From Chitinophaga sp. 180180018-3 (GTDB taxonomy: Bacteria > Bacteroidota > Bacteroidia > Chitinophagales > Chitinophagaceae), in assembly GCF_037893185.1 (NCBI RefSeq), contig NZ_CP140772.1, positions 6,138,001 through 6,202,000 of the forward strand: a DNA stretch of 64,000 bases, in the 5' to 3' direction. The notes under the pieces were generated by a model. The model saw nothing but the letters and a program-made list of their open reading frames with translations, was not told where the DNA came from and made no database searches. Shown here piece after piece: positions 1-9,029 of this stretch. Made by a program: the position numbers and the translations under genes. Every line of letters starts with the position of its first letter. The stretch's first letter is position 1.

Positions 1-858
1 GCAGTGGAAGAAAATATGGCCGCGAAAAGGCTTACTATCCGTCGCCGTACCATCACCAACCTGGCAGCTGCGGCCTGCATCGCTTTAGTGACTTCCCTGT
101 CAACTATTGCGATCATACAAAATGTAGCGAGGAATAAATCCACTGCACAGTATGAAGACGTAAGACGGGTGCTGAACAACATTCAGCGTTCCCAGAATGC
201 GCTCATCAATGATATCAACAGCAAGAAGAAAGCTCCGACCAATCCGGGCACTTATGGAGGAACAGGCTTCGCAGTATCCGGCAACGGTTATATTGTGACC
301 AACTATCATGTAGTAGCCGGTGCGGATTCTGTCTATGTACAAAATAATAAAGGAGAAGCCTTCAAAGCTGTCAGCATATTTGAAGATATTTCCAGCGACC
401 TGGCGGTATTAAAGGTGGCTGATTCTACCTTTAAAGGCCAGCCGCTTCCCTACGCACTTAAACCACAGAGTGTGAAGCTGGGTGAAGAAGTTTTCACAAT
501 GGGATATCCCCGCGATGAAATCGTTTACGGCAAAGGATATATCAGTGCCAAAACCGGCTTCAATGGTGATACTACCGCCTACCAGGTATCTATACCTGTA
601 AATCCGGGCAACAGCGGTGCCCCGCTGCTAGATAGTAAAGGGGATATTGTGGGTATAGTAACCGGCAAGCAGACTACTTCAGATGGTATTGCCTTTGCGG
701 TGAAATCTGCCCACCTCAGACATCTGCTGGATGAAATGCCGAAAGATAAACAGATCAAAAAAGAACCAGCCCATAAAAGCCATCTCGATGGTCTGAATCG
801 GGTTGACCAGATCAAGAAACTGGAAGAGTTTGTGTATATGGTGAAAGTGTATAACTGA
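1..858 (+). CDS. Membrane-anchored S1C (HtrA/trypsin-like) serine protease, 5' partial
   Basis: A chymotrypsin-fold serine protease of the HtrA/DegP type, probably anchored in the inner membrane and facing the periplasm. Counting from the GTG at position 4, one hydrophobic segment spans residues about 18-38. The protease domain follows with the catalytic triad His102 (TNYHVV), Asp132 (SSDLAVLKV) and Ser204 (NPGNSGAPL). No PDZ domain follows; the protein ends about 80 residues after the serine. The frame is open back to base 1 and the first residues are basic and soluble, so the real start lies upstream and a cytoplasmic N-terminal part is missing from this window. It converges on the next gene and ends just before a strong hairpin. 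Substrate unknown. Confidence 0.85.
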   Translation, partial: AVEENMAAKRLTIRRRTITNLAAAACIALVTSLSTIAIIQNVARNKSTAQYEDVRRVLNNIQRSQNALINDINSKKKAPTNPGTYGGTGFAVSGNGYIVTNYHVVAGADSVYVQNNKGEAFKAVSIFEDISSDLAVLKVADSTFKGQPLPYALKPQSVKLGEEVFTMGYPRDEIVYGKGYISAKTGFNGDTTAYQVSIPVNPGNSGAPLLDSKGDIVGIVTGKQTTSDGIAFAVKSAHLRHLLDEMPKDKQIKKEPAHKSHLDGLNRVDQIKKLEEFVYMVKVYN

Positions 859-898
859 TGAGTGTTTGCAGATAGTTGATATAAGTAAAAAAGTTTGT

Positions 899-940
899 AA
901 AAAGAAAAGGATGGAACTAATGTTCCATCCTTTTCTTTTT
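899..940. terminator. Bidirectional intrinsic terminator
   Basis: A perfect 19-bp stem (899-917 with 922-940) with a TAAT loop, flanked by A-rich and T-rich ends, lies between two convergent genes. It should terminate both the protease gene on the plus strand and the small exported-protein gene on the minus strand. Confidence 0.9.
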
Positions 941-953
941 AATATAATATGTG

Positions 954-1676
954 CTAGTGGCCGTTTTGCTTCCACGCCTTGTATTTGTCGGTGATCCAGT
1001 AGATCAGATCGTTGTTGGCGAGGGAACGCATGGTATTGTAATCCGGGTAATTATCGCGCATAAAGAGTTGGAGTGCATCGCCTTTGAGGCCGGTTACTCT
1101 GCTTACCAGCAGCGGCGTAAAACGGGAATCAATGAACTTCTCCTGCTCCATCTTTACATAATTTTCCTTGAACTGGCGTTTCTGACGCTCTTTTTTTGAA
1201 AAACGGGTGATGGGACTGAATACGATGCCAGCGCCCTGAGGAGTATTGCCTCCGGCGAGCGGCTTATTCGGCAAATCAAGCAGATAACCGTATTGATTGC
1301 GGCGTTCGATAGAATCGATCTGGTAGGGCGAATACTGAGAAGTGATCTCCACTCCTTTCAGGAACTTGCCGGCCGCTTCCAGTATTATGTTAGTAGTTTG
1401 GGTACCGGTAGTCTGGGTAACGGTGATAGTATCTGATCTATATCCTACGAAAGAAAATATGATATGATCTCCCCGGGAGGCGGATATCCTGTAGAAACCG
1501 CCCTGATCCGACAGCGATTTTTTCCCGTTAGTGGTATTATTGATGGTGGCATAGGGAAGCACCAGGTTGTTACTATCGGAGATCATACCGGTAACTATTA
1601 CCTGTGCCTGTGCCAGGGAACCAAATGCCATACTGAAAATACAGCCCAGTGCTATAAAACGTATAAGAGCCTTCAT
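954..1676 (-). CDS. Exported protein with carboxypeptidase-like regulatory domain
   Basis: A 240-residue protein with a signal peptide (about residues 1-24, ending in AQA). A carboxypeptidase-D-type regulatory/CNA-B-like beta-sandwich covers about residues 26-100 (VTGMISDSNNLVLPYATI ... GGFYRISASRGDHIIFSFVGY). This domain is the same type as the N-terminal extension of SusC proteins, but no plug or barrel follows. The C-terminal 130 residues are basic and polar and I do not recognise them. It is a common Bacteroidota exported protein of unknown role. The gene stands alone, with a palindromic operator-like site about 55 bp upstream of its start. Confidence 0.7.
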   Translation of the reverse strand: MKALIRFIALGCIFSMAFGSLAQAQVIVTGMISDSNNLVLPYATINNTTNGKKSLSDQGGFYRISASRGDHIIFSFVGYRSDTITVTQTTGTQTTNIILEAAGKFLKGVEITSQYSPYQIDSIERRNQYGYLLDLPNKPLAGGNTPQGAGIVFSPITRFSKKERQKRQFKENYVKMEQEKFIDSRFTPLLVSRVTGLKGDALQLFMRDNYPDYNTMRSLANNDLIYWITDKYKAWKQNGH

Positions 1677-1731
1677 ATAATGAATGGTAGTTTAAACTGC
1701 TGATTCCTTTCCTTGTTTTTTCAAACAGATT

Positions 1732-1752
1732 AGTATAAACATTGTTTATACT
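1732..1752 (-). promoter_or_regulatory. Operator-like perfect dyad upstream of the exported-protein gene
   Basis: Half-site AGTATAAAC is repeated as its exact complement with a 3-nt ATT spacer, giving a 21-bp dyad 56-76 bp upstream of the start at 1676. The size and symmetry fit a dimeric repressor such as a TetR-family protein. A weak -7-like box (TCTGTTTG on the minus strand) follows. No regulator gene is adjacent, so the binding protein is unknown. Confidence 0.45.
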
Positions 1753-1795
1753 GCAAGTAAGGTACAAATTAAAGGAAATGCTACCGTATTAACGC

Positions 1796-1826
1796 AAAAA
1801 TCCTTCCGCATGGTGCGAAAGGATTG
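1796..1826 (-). terminator. Intrinsic terminator after aldose 1-epimerase
   Basis: On the minus strand an 11-bp stem with one mismatch (ATCCTTTCGCA ... TGCGGAAGGAT, loop CCA) is followed by five T. It lies 22 nt after the epimerase stop codon. Confidence 0.8.
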
Positions 1827-1847
1827 CTGTTTAATAACCCGATACGG

Positions 1848-2801
1848 CTACAAAGTAATTTTATAGCGGGTACTGAATGTTTTACTTTCTCCGGCAGCCA
1901 GTTTTACCAGTCCCAGGCCATTGTTGAAGGCATCGGGAGCCCCGCTGAGGTTTTCCACAGCGATGCTGGTGCGATGAGGCGGAATATAGATCTGAAGAAT
2001 CGGATAGCTGTTTTCCGGGTAGAATGCAATCCGGATATTTTTCTTCGGATCAAAGATGGAAGCCTGCGGTTGTTGTTGTTGCTGATCCAATACAAAAGAG
2101 TTATCCAGCTCCACTCCCGCCAGGTTCTTACCAGTTACGAAGTTTGTATAAGGCAACACTTTACCGGTTGGCAGTAATTTTTCATCGAACTCAACTATTT
2201 CTTTGGAGGCAAATTTCAGCTCCAGCTCATCCACGGGTGTACCGGTGCTGAAGTAAGGGTGCCATCCGTCCATTACAGGAATGGTGCTGTTGCTCTGGTT
2301 TACCAATGTGGTGCTGATCTTCAGCTCATTGCCCGGCAACAGCGAGAAAGTGGCCACACACTCATAAGCGAATGGATACCCTGCATCATCTGTTTGTTTA
2401 AAAAGATGGGAAAGGGTAACAGATGCTTCCTGATCGTTGGCCTGTTGCGCAGTTACCGTAAATGGCACATCGTACAGGAGGCCGTGAATCGCATTTCCGG
2501 GCGCCAGTGTTTTCTGGATACTATAGGATTTTCCTTCCCAGGTGTATTTTCCATCTTTCATACGGCAGGCGTACGGGCTCAGCTTCACACTTTTGAAGCT
2601 GCTGCGCAGATTGGATTCCAGATCAGACAGATCTTTATAACTGTCGATCAGATTGAGGGTTTCCCCGTTTTGTTTCACCTTAAAAGCATGGAGTAACGCA
2701 CCAAATGCAGGTATGATCTCCACCTGTGTACCGGTTTCCAGGTCCTGTAGTGCTACGATATCAAATCCTGCTTCTTTAAAAGAATGGATACCAAATTTCA
2801 T
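1848..2801 (-). CDS. Aldose 1-epimerase (mutarotase)
   Basis: Interconverts alpha and beta anomers of aldoses in the cytoplasm; beside xylA and xylB it probably feeds alpha-D-xylopyranose to the isomerase. The 317 residues form the galactose-mutarotase beta-sandwich. Family catalytic residues are visible: His106 (NAIHGLL), His181 (DGWHPYF) and Glu283 (IAVENLSGAPDAFN), the expected His/His/Glu set. There is no signal peptide. It is the last gene of the leftward xylose group, 80 bp after xylA. A terminator-like hairpin lies in that gap, so it may be transcribed partly on its own or at a lower level. The galM assignment versus a broader aldose epimerase family is not certain. Confidence 0.88.
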   Translation of the reverse strand: MKFGIHSFKEAGFDIVALQDLETGTQVEIIPAFGALLHAFKVKQNGETLNLIDSYKDLSDLESNLRSSFKSVKLSPYACRMKDGKYTWEGKSYSIQKTLAPGNAIHGLLYDVPFTVTAQQANDQEASVTLSHLFKQTDDAGYPFAYECVATFSLLPGNELKISTTLVNQSNSTIPVMDGWHPYFSTGTPVDELELKFASKEIVEFDEKLLPTGKVLPYTNFVTGKNLAGVELDNSFVLDQQQQQPQASIFDPKKNIRIAFYPENSYPILQIYIPPHRTSIAVENLSGAPDAFNNGLGLVKLAAGESKTFSTRYKITL

Positions 2802-2836
2802 TGTTCAATAATTTGGGAGAAAATATAAAACATTTT

Positions 2837-2874
2837 GGGATCTTGTTAACAGATAATTCTGCTAACAAGATCCC
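2837..2874 (-). terminator. Terminator-like hairpin after xylA
   Basis: Twelve base pairs (GGGATCTTGTTA and complement), one A/C mismatch, then four more pairs (CAGA/TCTG) around a TAAT loop. On the minus strand it starts 8 nt after the xylA stop and is followed by an AAAATGTTTTATATTTT tract. It can end xylA transcription or stabilise the 3' end of xylBA mRNA ahead of the epimerase gene. Confidence 0.75.
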
Positions 2875-2881
2875 TGAAATA

Positions 2882-4210
2882 TTAAATGTTGGCATTGATC
2901 AGATTCTCCAGCCACTCCTGTTTGCCGCTGATGAGGGCGGGTTCTCCGTTTGCGGCGGCGAAATTACGGAGGTCTTCCAACGTTAGTTTGCCGGCTTCGA
3001 ATTCCTGTCCCTTGCCACTGTCGAAAGACACGTAGCGATCGTGGCGGAATTTTTTATAGGGAGAAGATGTCAGCACTTTTTCAGCCACGATAGCTGCTCT
3101 GGCGAAGGTGTCGATACCACCGATGTGAGCATGGAAGATATCTTCCAGATCAGTGGAGTTACGGCGTGTTTTGGCATCGAAGTTAACGCCACCTCCGGCG
3201 AAGCCGCCCACTTCGAGTATGATGAGCATACTTTCTATCAGATCGTTGAGATTGGTGGGGAACTGGTCGGTATCCCATCCGTTTTGGGCATCTCCGCGGT
3301 TAGCGTCGATGCTGCCCAGCATACCTGCGTCGGCAGCCACCTGCAGCTCATGCTGGAAGGTGTGCCCGGCGAGGGTAGCGTGGTTGACTTCCAGGTTCAG
3401 TTTAAAATCTTTGTCCAGTCCGTAGTGACGAAGGAAACCTATTACGGTAGCGGCATCGTAATCGTACTGGTGTTTGGTAGGTTCGCAGGGCTTGGGCTCG
3501 ATAAAGAACGTGCCTTTAAAGCCTTTACCACGTGCATAATCGCGGGCCATAGTGAGGAAGCGGGCCAAGTGTTCCTGTTCGCGCTTCATATTGGTATTCA
3601 GCAATGTCATGTAGCCTTCGCGGCCGCCCCAGAATACATAGTTTTCGCCACCCAGCGCAATGGTGGCATCCAGTGAATTTTTCACCTGAGCGCCGGCATA
3701 AGCCAGTACCGCAAAGTCGGGGTTGGTAGCAGCTCCGTTCATATAACGCGGATTGCTGAACACATTTGCAGTGCCCCACAGCAGCTTTACTCCACTCGCC
3801 TGCTGCTTCTGTTTTGCATAGGCTACGATCTGCTGCATGCGGCTTTCGTATTCAGCTACGTTGGCGCCTTCATCTACCAGGTCCACATCATGGAAGCAGT
3901 AGTATGGAAGGCCCATTTTGGTAATGAACTCAAACGCAGCGTCCATCTTGTCTTTAGCACTCTGAACGGCATCGGGGGCTGTCAGCCAGGGGAACTTCCT
4001 GGTACCAGGACCGAAAGGATCTCCGCCGGTGCCACAGAAGGTATGCCAGTAGGATACGGCAAAACGGAAAAGGTCTTTCATCGGTTTACCTGCGATGATG
4101 CGGTTTTCATCGTACCATTTATACGCAAGCGGGTTATCCGATTGGGGGCCTTCAAACTGTATTTTGCCAATCCCTTTAAAATACTCCATGTTTCCTAATG
4201 TAATACTCAT
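2882..4210 (-). CDS. xylA: Xylose isomerase
   Basis: Converts D-xylose to D-xylulose, the first intracellular step of the isomerase route. It has 442 residues, typical of class II enzymes with the N-terminal extension. Recognisable sites are the catalytic His107/Asp110 pair (YYCFHDVDL), the [16 protein letters not shown] block with metal ligand Glu238 and Lys240, Glu274/His277 in [15 protein letters not shown], and Asp302 in GSIDANRGD. The family is tetrameric and needs two divalent metals. It lies 36 bp downstream of xylB on the same strand and was probably co-transcribed with it. The start ATG gives the usual N-terminus ending in the conserved [12 protein letters not shown] segment. Assignment is secure. 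Confidence 0.97.
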   Translation of the reverse strand: MSITLGNMEYFKGIGKIQFEGPQSDNPLAYKWYDENRIIAGKPMKDLFRFAVSYWHTFCGTGGDPFGPGTRKFPWLTAPDAVQSAKDKMDAAFEFITKMGLPYYCFHDVDLVDEGANVAEYESRMQQIVAYAKQKQQASGVKLLWGTANVFSNPRYMNGAATNPDFAVLAYAGAQVKNSLDATIALGGENYVFWGGREGYMTLLNTNMKREQEHLARFLTMARDYARGKGFKGTFFIEPKPCEPTKHQYDYDAATVIGFLRHYGLDKDFKLNLEVNHATLAGHTFQHELQVAADAGMLGSIDANRGDAQNGWDTDQFPTNLNDLIESMLIILEVGGFAGGGVNFDAKTRRNSTDLEDIFHAHIGGIDTFARAAIVAEKVLTSSPYKKFRHDRYVSFDSGKGQEFEAGKLTLEDLRNFAAANGEPALISGKQEWLENLINANI

Positions 4211-4246
4211 AACTGGTGTGGTTTTCTAAAATGCGAATGAAATATA

Positions 4247-5725
4247 TTATTGCATCAATGTACGCAATTTGCTGAGCCAATGCTGATACGCTTCCCGGTA
4301 TTGCGGTTGCAGCGCGGGATCCGGTTCTATTACCGACAGGCATTCCATACCGCGGAAAACATCGGCCCCGCTGAGGTAGCCGGCGCCGGCGGCAGCACCC
4401 CTGGCGGCGCCCTGGGCCCCATCGGTATTGTATAATTCTATCACTACATTGGCGGTGTTGGCAAAAGCTTCTCTGAAGAGCGGGCTGAGGAACATATTGG
4501 CATGTCCGGCTCTTACCCGGTGAATATTCAGATCCATTCCTGCCATGATATCGAGGCCGTAATTGAGCCCGAATACGATCCCTTCCTGCACTGCACGCAT
4601 CACGTGAGTGCGGTTATGCCGGTTGAAATCGAGGCCGGAAAGCGTGGCGCCTGTTTGTTTATTGCCCAGTACACGCTCAGCGCCGTTCCCGAATGGAAAC
4701 ACCTGCAGGTTATCTGCACCGATAGCTGCCTGTTGCGCCAGGCTGTTCATTTCAGGGTAGCTGACGTCGCCAGCAAAGTTCTTCAGCCAGCTGTTGGCAA
4801 TACCGGTGCCGTTCAGGCACATCAGCACGCCATTTCTCGTATGTGCCTGATCGTTATTCACGTGTACGAATGTATTGACGCGGCTTTGTTTGTCGAAGCT
4901 GTTTTTATCGTGCACGGCATACACCACGCCGGAGGTCCCCGCAGTAGTGGCTGCTTCTCCCGGCTGCAGTACATTCAGTGAAAAGGCGTTGTTGGGCTGA
5001 TCGCCGGCACGGTAGGTAACCGGAATGCCCGGGCGCAGTTTCAACGCCGCTGCAGCGGCGGAAGTGAGCTGGCCCTGCTGGCCGAAAGTGGGCACCACTG
5101 CCGACAGCAGGTTTTCATCTATTTTATAGTAATTCAGTAGTTCCCGGGATATTGCCGCTGCCTGAAAATCCCAGAAGGTTCCTTCAGAAAGCCCGGAAAT
5201 AGTGGTACATGCTTCGCCGGTCAGCTTCATGGCGATGAAATCGCCGGGGAGCATCACTTTGTGAATCTGTTCGTAGATATGCGGTTCATTCTCCTGCACC
5301 CAGCGCAGCTTTGAGGCGGTGAAGTTACCAGGCGAATTCAGAAGATGCGAGAGGCTGTATTCTTCGCCCAGGGATTTGAAAGCGGTGTTGCCGATGCCTA
5401 CAGCGCGGCTGTCGCACCAGATAATAGCAGGGCGCAATACCTGTTGCTGTTTATCTACACAAACCAGTCCATGCATCTGGTAGGCAATGCCAATGCCATT
5501 CACCTGTTCCGGACTAACCGGAAATTTCTGCAGTAATATGCGGGTGGCGTTGATCACTTCCTGCCACCAGTTTTCCGGTTGCTGTTCGGCCCAATCAGGA
5601 CGAGGTGTTTCAATAGCCATCTCTTTTTCGGGGGAGATCGCTGTAGCAGCGCAAACACCGGTGTCTGCGTTCAGCAGGGCTGCTTTGACGGATGAGGATC
5701 CAATATCGTAGCCAATAAAATACAT
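4247..5725 (-). CDS. xylB: Xylulokinase
   Basis: Phosphorylates D-xylulose to D-xylulose 5-phosphate for the pentose phosphate pathway. It has 492 residues and belongs to the FGGY carbohydrate kinases. N-terminal phosphate-binding motif YDIGSSSVKAALL is at residues 6-18; the AYQMHGLV motif at 81-88 is typical of xylulokinases. The catalytic base is probably Asp242 in RAGDQPNNAF. The C-terminal FGGY domain carries the AGHANMFLSPLF and DGAQGAARGAAAGAG segments. It sits between the sugar symporter and xylA. A hairpin in the 96-bp gap to the symporter suggests it has its own promoter or a processed transcript. Confidence 0.96.
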   Translation of the reverse strand: MYFIGYDIGSSSVKAALLNADTGVCAATAISPEKEMAIETPRPDWAEQQPENWWQEVINATRILLQKFPVSPEQVNGIGIAYQMHGLVCVDKQQQVLRPAIIWCDSRAVGIGNTAFKSLGEEYSLSHLLNSPGNFTASKLRWVQENEPHIYEQIHKVMLPGDFIAMKLTGEACTTISGLSEGTFWDFQAAAISRELLNYYKIDENLLSAVVPTFGQQGQLTSAAAAALKLRPGIPVTYRAGDQPNNAFSLNVLQPGEAATTAGTSGVVYAVHDKNSFDKQSRVNTFVHVNNDQAHTRNGVLMCLNGTGIANSWLKNFAGDVSYPEMNSLAQQAAIGADNLQVFPFGNGAERVLGNKQTGATLSGLDFNRHNRTHVMRAVQEGIVFGLNYGLDIMAGMDLNIHRVRAGHANMFLSPLFREAFANTANVVIELYNTDGAQGAARGAAAGAGYLSGADVFRGMECLSVIEPDPALQPQYREAYQHWLSKLRTLMQ

Positions 5726-5759
5726 AACGTGTGAATATTACTAATCTGATTAAACAAGA

Positions 5760-5798
5760 CCGGATATTCGGTGGCATTGCTGCCCCAGAATATCCGGC
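5760..5798 (-). terminator. Hairpin between sugar symporter gene and xylB
   Basis: A long stem pairs CCGGATATTC with GAATATCCGG, closed by GTGGCA/TGCCCC around TTGC. On the minus strand it is 24 nt after the symporter stop, followed by a weak T-rich tract. It could be a terminator or an mRNA-stabilising hairpin between transporter and enzyme genes. Confidence 0.6.
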
Positions 5799-5821
5799 GT
5801 GAAAATATAAAATGTTTTTTA

Positions 5822-7507
5822 TTACCAGAATACGGTATAGAGGGCAATCAGGATACCCACGATCAGCAATGCGCCAACAGTAAAGCCCAGATTGGGTTTG
5901 AACATACTGGCATCGACGGCCAGGCCTTTCGGATTGTTGGCACTGCTTTTATCGGACAGGGTGATGATGATCATGCCGATTACGCAAACCAGGAATACGA
6001 AGCCCATACGGTCGATGAAGGCCATTTCCCACAGGCCGCTATCGGGGTTCAGCGCAGAGAGGCCCACCGCATGCAGGGGCTCCAGGTTTACCCAACCCGG
6101 CATGAACTTCAGCAGGAAGGAAAGCGCCAGACCGCCAATCATCGCAAACATGGCTGCTTTGGAAGTAGTTCTTTTCCAGAAGAAGCCCAGAGCAAACATG
6201 GCAAACACACCAGGCGATACGAAACCAGTATACTCCTGTATGAACTGGAAGCCGCCTTTTTTGTCGATGCCGAGGAAGTTGGAGATCACAATAGCGATCA
6301 CCATGGTTACGATTACCACCATACGACCTACTCCAACGATCTTTTTCTCGTCGGCATCTTTGTTATATATCTTCTTATAAATATCCAGTGAAAAAATAGT
6401 GGAGATACTATTGGCTTTACCTGCCAGAGAAGCCACCACCGCAGCTGTAAGTGCTGCGAAAGCCAGGCCTTTCAGTCCTATCGGCAGAAGGTTGAGCAAT
6501 ACCGGATACGCGTTATCCGCATTCAGGGAACCACCTTTCGTCATCGACTGCACGAAATCGCCATGATTCTGGGAATACAGCACGTATGCAGCAATACCGG
6601 GCAACACCACAATTACCGGCATGAGCAGCTTCAGGAAACCGGCAAACAGCAGGCCGCTGCGCGCAGTTTTCAGATCAGCGCCCAGGGCGCGCTGTGTGAT
6701 ATACTGGTTACAGCCCCAGTAGTTCAGGTTAACGATCCACATACCGCCTATCAGTACACTAAGCCCTGGCAGGTCGAGATACTTGGGATTGTCTTTATGA
6801 AGAATCATATGGAAATGCTCACTGGCATGCTGCGTCATCAGCGAGAATCCTTTCAGAACGCCTGTTTCACCAAAATGAGCGGACACCAGCTGCAATGCGA
6901 GGTAAGTAGTAGCCAGACCGCCGAGGATGAGGAAAAATACCTGTATCACATCTGTATAACCAATTACCTTCATACCTCCCAATGTGATGAGGATGGCAAA
7001 GAATGCCAGGGCCACCATACAGGCGTAGAAGTTAATACCGGAGATGGTAGACACCGCGAGGGCGCCCAGGTAAAGGATGGAAGTCAGATTCACTACTACA
7101 TACAGCAGCAGCCAGAACACGGCCATGATGGTACTTACCGTTTGGTTATACCTTCGCTCCAGGAACTGTGGCATCGTATAGATCTTGTTCTTCAGGTAGA
7201 TGGGCAGGAAGAACACAGCCACCACTATGAGTGTGGCGGCGGCCATCCATTCGTAGGTGGAAATGGCCAGACCTATATTAAACCCGTTCCCCGACATCCC
7301 GATAAACTGTTCAGCGGAGATATTGGAAGCGATCAGCGAAGCGCCTATCGCCCACCAGGTAAGGGAGCCTTCTGCCAGGAAAAAGTCTTTCGAATCGGTA
7401 GTTGTTTTCTTCTTTTTCCGGTAGATATAGTAACCATACCCGGCCACTATTAAAAAATATACCAGGAACACCAGGTAGTCGAAGGTGTGTAAGGATTTTG
7501 TTTGCAT
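5822..7507 (-). CDS. Sodium/sugar symporter (SSS family, vSGLT-like; probable xylose transporter)
   Basis: A 561-residue inner-membrane protein with about 14 predicted helices of the sodium:solute symporter family. The segment SLTWWAIGASLIASNISAEQFIGMSG, followed by FNIGLAISTYEWMAAATLIVV and KNKIYTMPQFLERRYN, closely follows the pattern I know from Vibrio SGLT and other Na+/glucose-galactose carriers. Its place directly upstream of xylB and xylA points to D-xylose as substrate; this is inference from context. I use the ATG at 7507 (MQTKSLHTFDYL), because the longer frame begins at a TTG. A small dyad, ACGTT-CA-AACGT, overlaps the bases just upstream (7509-7520). Confidence 0.9.
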   Translation of the reverse strand: MQTKSLHTFDYLVFLVYFLIVAGYGYYIYRKKKKTTTDSKDFFLAEGSLTWWAIGASLIASNISAEQFIGMSGNGFNIGLAISTYEWMAAATLIVVAVFFLPIYLKNKIYTMPQFLERRYNQTVSTIMAVFWLLLYVVVNLTSILYLGALAVSTISGINFYACMVALAFFAILITLGGMKVIGYTDVIQVFFLILGGLATTYLALQLVSAHFGETGVLKGFSLMTQHASEHFHMILHKDNPKYLDLPGLSVLIGGMWIVNLNYWGCNQYITQRALGADLKTARSGLLFAGFLKLLMPVIVVLPGIAAYVLYSQNHGDFVQSMTKGGSLNADNAYPVLLNLLPIGLKGLAFAALTAAVVASLAGKANSISTIFSLDIYKKIYNKDADEKKIVGVGRMVVIVTMVIAIVISNFLGIDKKGGFQFIQEYTGFVSPGVFAMFALGFFWKRTTSKAAMFAMIGGLALSFLLKFMPGWVNLEPLHAVGLSALNPDSGLWEMAFIDRMGFVFLVCVIGMIIITLSDKSSANNPKGLAVDASMFKPNLGFTVGALLIVGILIALYTVFW

Positions 7508-7742
7508 AACGTTCAAACGTGGTTATAAAAAATTTGGCGGATCAATATACATAATAAATGTAAAAAATACGCTTACTAAAATTTATTTTATGTAAAAAGT
7601 CTTTCCGCGGGTCGCCGGACCTCTACAGTAAGCAGCCGGGAGATGTTGGCATTTTATGAAACCTGAACAGCTAACGGAGTGCATTACGTGGAAATAAAAA
7701 TAAATATAAAAAAAAACGGAAAAGCGAGCGGTAAATTGTTTT
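7508..7742 (-). promoter_or_regulatory. Upstream region of the xylose genes
   Basis: A 235-bp AT-rich region between the FAD oxidoreductase stop and the symporter start. It contains the dyad ACGTT-CA-AACGT at 7509-7520, almost touching the start codon, where a repressor could block expression. I find no perfect TAnnTTTG box. No xylose regulator gene lies in the window, so the control protein must be elsewhere. Confidence 0.3.
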
Positions 7743-8879
7743 TCACGTTAATGCCATGTCTGCAATCTGGTCGCCGATCATTGATCCGATGGCTACGCCC
7801 ATGCCGCCCATACGCACGCCCAGTACGACGTTAGGCGAGTGCATTTTAACCAGGGGTTGTTTATCGGGGCCGAAGGCCATGATACCCGTCCACCGGTCAG
7901 CTATGGTTACCTCGCGGCCCGGGAGTATCACGGTATGCAGCAGGTGTTCCAGTTCCTGTTGTATATGGCTGCTAAAACCGAAGCTGGTAGTGGTTTCCCC
8001 TTCAAAGTCGAGCTGCCGGCCGCCGCCCAGCAATATCCTGCCCTCCAATTCGCGGAAATAATAATAGCCTTCATTCATATGGAAGATGCCCTTAAAGGGC
8101 AGATGGCTTATGGGTTCGGTAATCAGTACCTGTCCTCTGCCCGGATTGATTGTTTCCTCCGGGATCAGTGCACGGGTAAAGGCATTGGTGCAGACCAGGA
8201 CTTTGCGGGCGCGGAATTCCATCTCTTCCTGCAGGGTGTGATTGGTCACAGTAACGCCAACGCCTGTGTGAAAATCGTGCAGATCCTTAACAGGGCAGCC
8301 GGTTTTGATTTCCACGCCTGCGGAGATAGCGGTGTCGATGAGGGCGCGCATCATTTTGCCGGTATGTAGTTCGCCTTCAAAATTGTTCCTGATGAGCGAC
8401 TTTATTTGTTGCGTTGCGAAACCGAAACCGGGGAGCTTTCCATCGGCTCTGGAAAAGGCGGGCTGGCCGTTGAACAAAGGGCTGAGGAGGTGATTTACTT
8501 CCTCCAGCCGGGGCAATGCCCATTCTTCCGCGGCGCTGATCAATTCGAAGCTTCCATTTTCTTCGTAGCCCATGATGCGATCGCCCAGGCGGCGGCGCAG
8601 TAGCTGTAACCCGGCAAGGCGAAGGCTTACGAGGTGCAGAACGGTTTCGTGCGGCATGGTTTGCAGATCGGCCAGGATTTCGGTGAGGCTGCCGATGCAG
8701 GCAAAGCCGGCATTTTTAGTGCTGGCGCCAGTAGGTAGTATTTCACGTTCGAGCACGAGAACGCGGGCTGCCGGCACCTTGTCTTTCAGGCTGATGGCGG
8801 CGGAGAGGCCAACGATCCCACTTCCTATGATGATATAATCGTATTGTAAGAGGCTTTGTTTTTCCCAGTAGCTAAGCAT
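7743..8879 (-). CDS. FAD-dependent amine/amino acid oxidoreductase (DAO family)
   Basis: A 378-residue cytoplasmic flavoprotein of the D-amino acid oxidase/glycine oxidase/sarcosine oxidase fold. The N-terminal dinucleotide-binding motif is GSGIVGLSAA (around residues 18-27), followed by an acidic strand end (VLVLERE) and the substrate-side TKNAGFACIG. The C-terminal part has GRILLGGGRQLDFEG and a second FAD contact at VVLGVRMGGMGVAIG, as in the family. It would oxidise an amine or amino acid to an imino product with peroxide or another acceptor; the substrate cannot be told. It is divergent from the alcohol dehydrogenase and does not look functionally tied to the xylose genes downstream. Confidence 0.82.
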   Translation of the reverse strand: MLSYWEKQSLLQYDYIIIGSGIVGLSAAISLKDKVPAARVLVLEREILPTGASTKNAGFACIGSLTEILADLQTMPHETVLHLVSLRLAGLQLLRRRLGDRIMGYEENGSFELISAAEEWALPRLEEVNHLLSPLFNGQPAFSRADGKLPGFGFATQQIKSLIRNNFEGELHTGKMMRALIDTAISAGVEIKTGCPVKDLHDFHTGVGVTVTNHTLQEEMEFRARKVLVCTNAFTRALIPEETINPGRGQVLITEPISHLPFKGIFHMNEGYYYFRELEGRILLGGGRQLDFEGETTTSFGFSSHIQQELEHLLHTVILPGREVTIADRWTGIMAFGPDKQPLVKMHSPNVVLGVRMGGMGVAIGSMIGDQIADMALT

Positions 8880-9029
8880 GTTTGCCTGGTTTATATGTTT
8901 GTTAAACGGATCAGGAAGATAACAACCGGCCCAAAAGTTATCAAAAAAACCTAAAACAAGGAGTTAACCTGCTCATTACGCGATGAATACATCAAATTAC
9001 GTAGATTCGGTGCCTAAAACTGTCAAACT

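Noticed and set aside
6563..7453. 296-codon plus-strand open frame
   Set aside because: Antisense to the sodium/sugar symporter; rich in His and Gln, as expected for the reverse of membrane helices.
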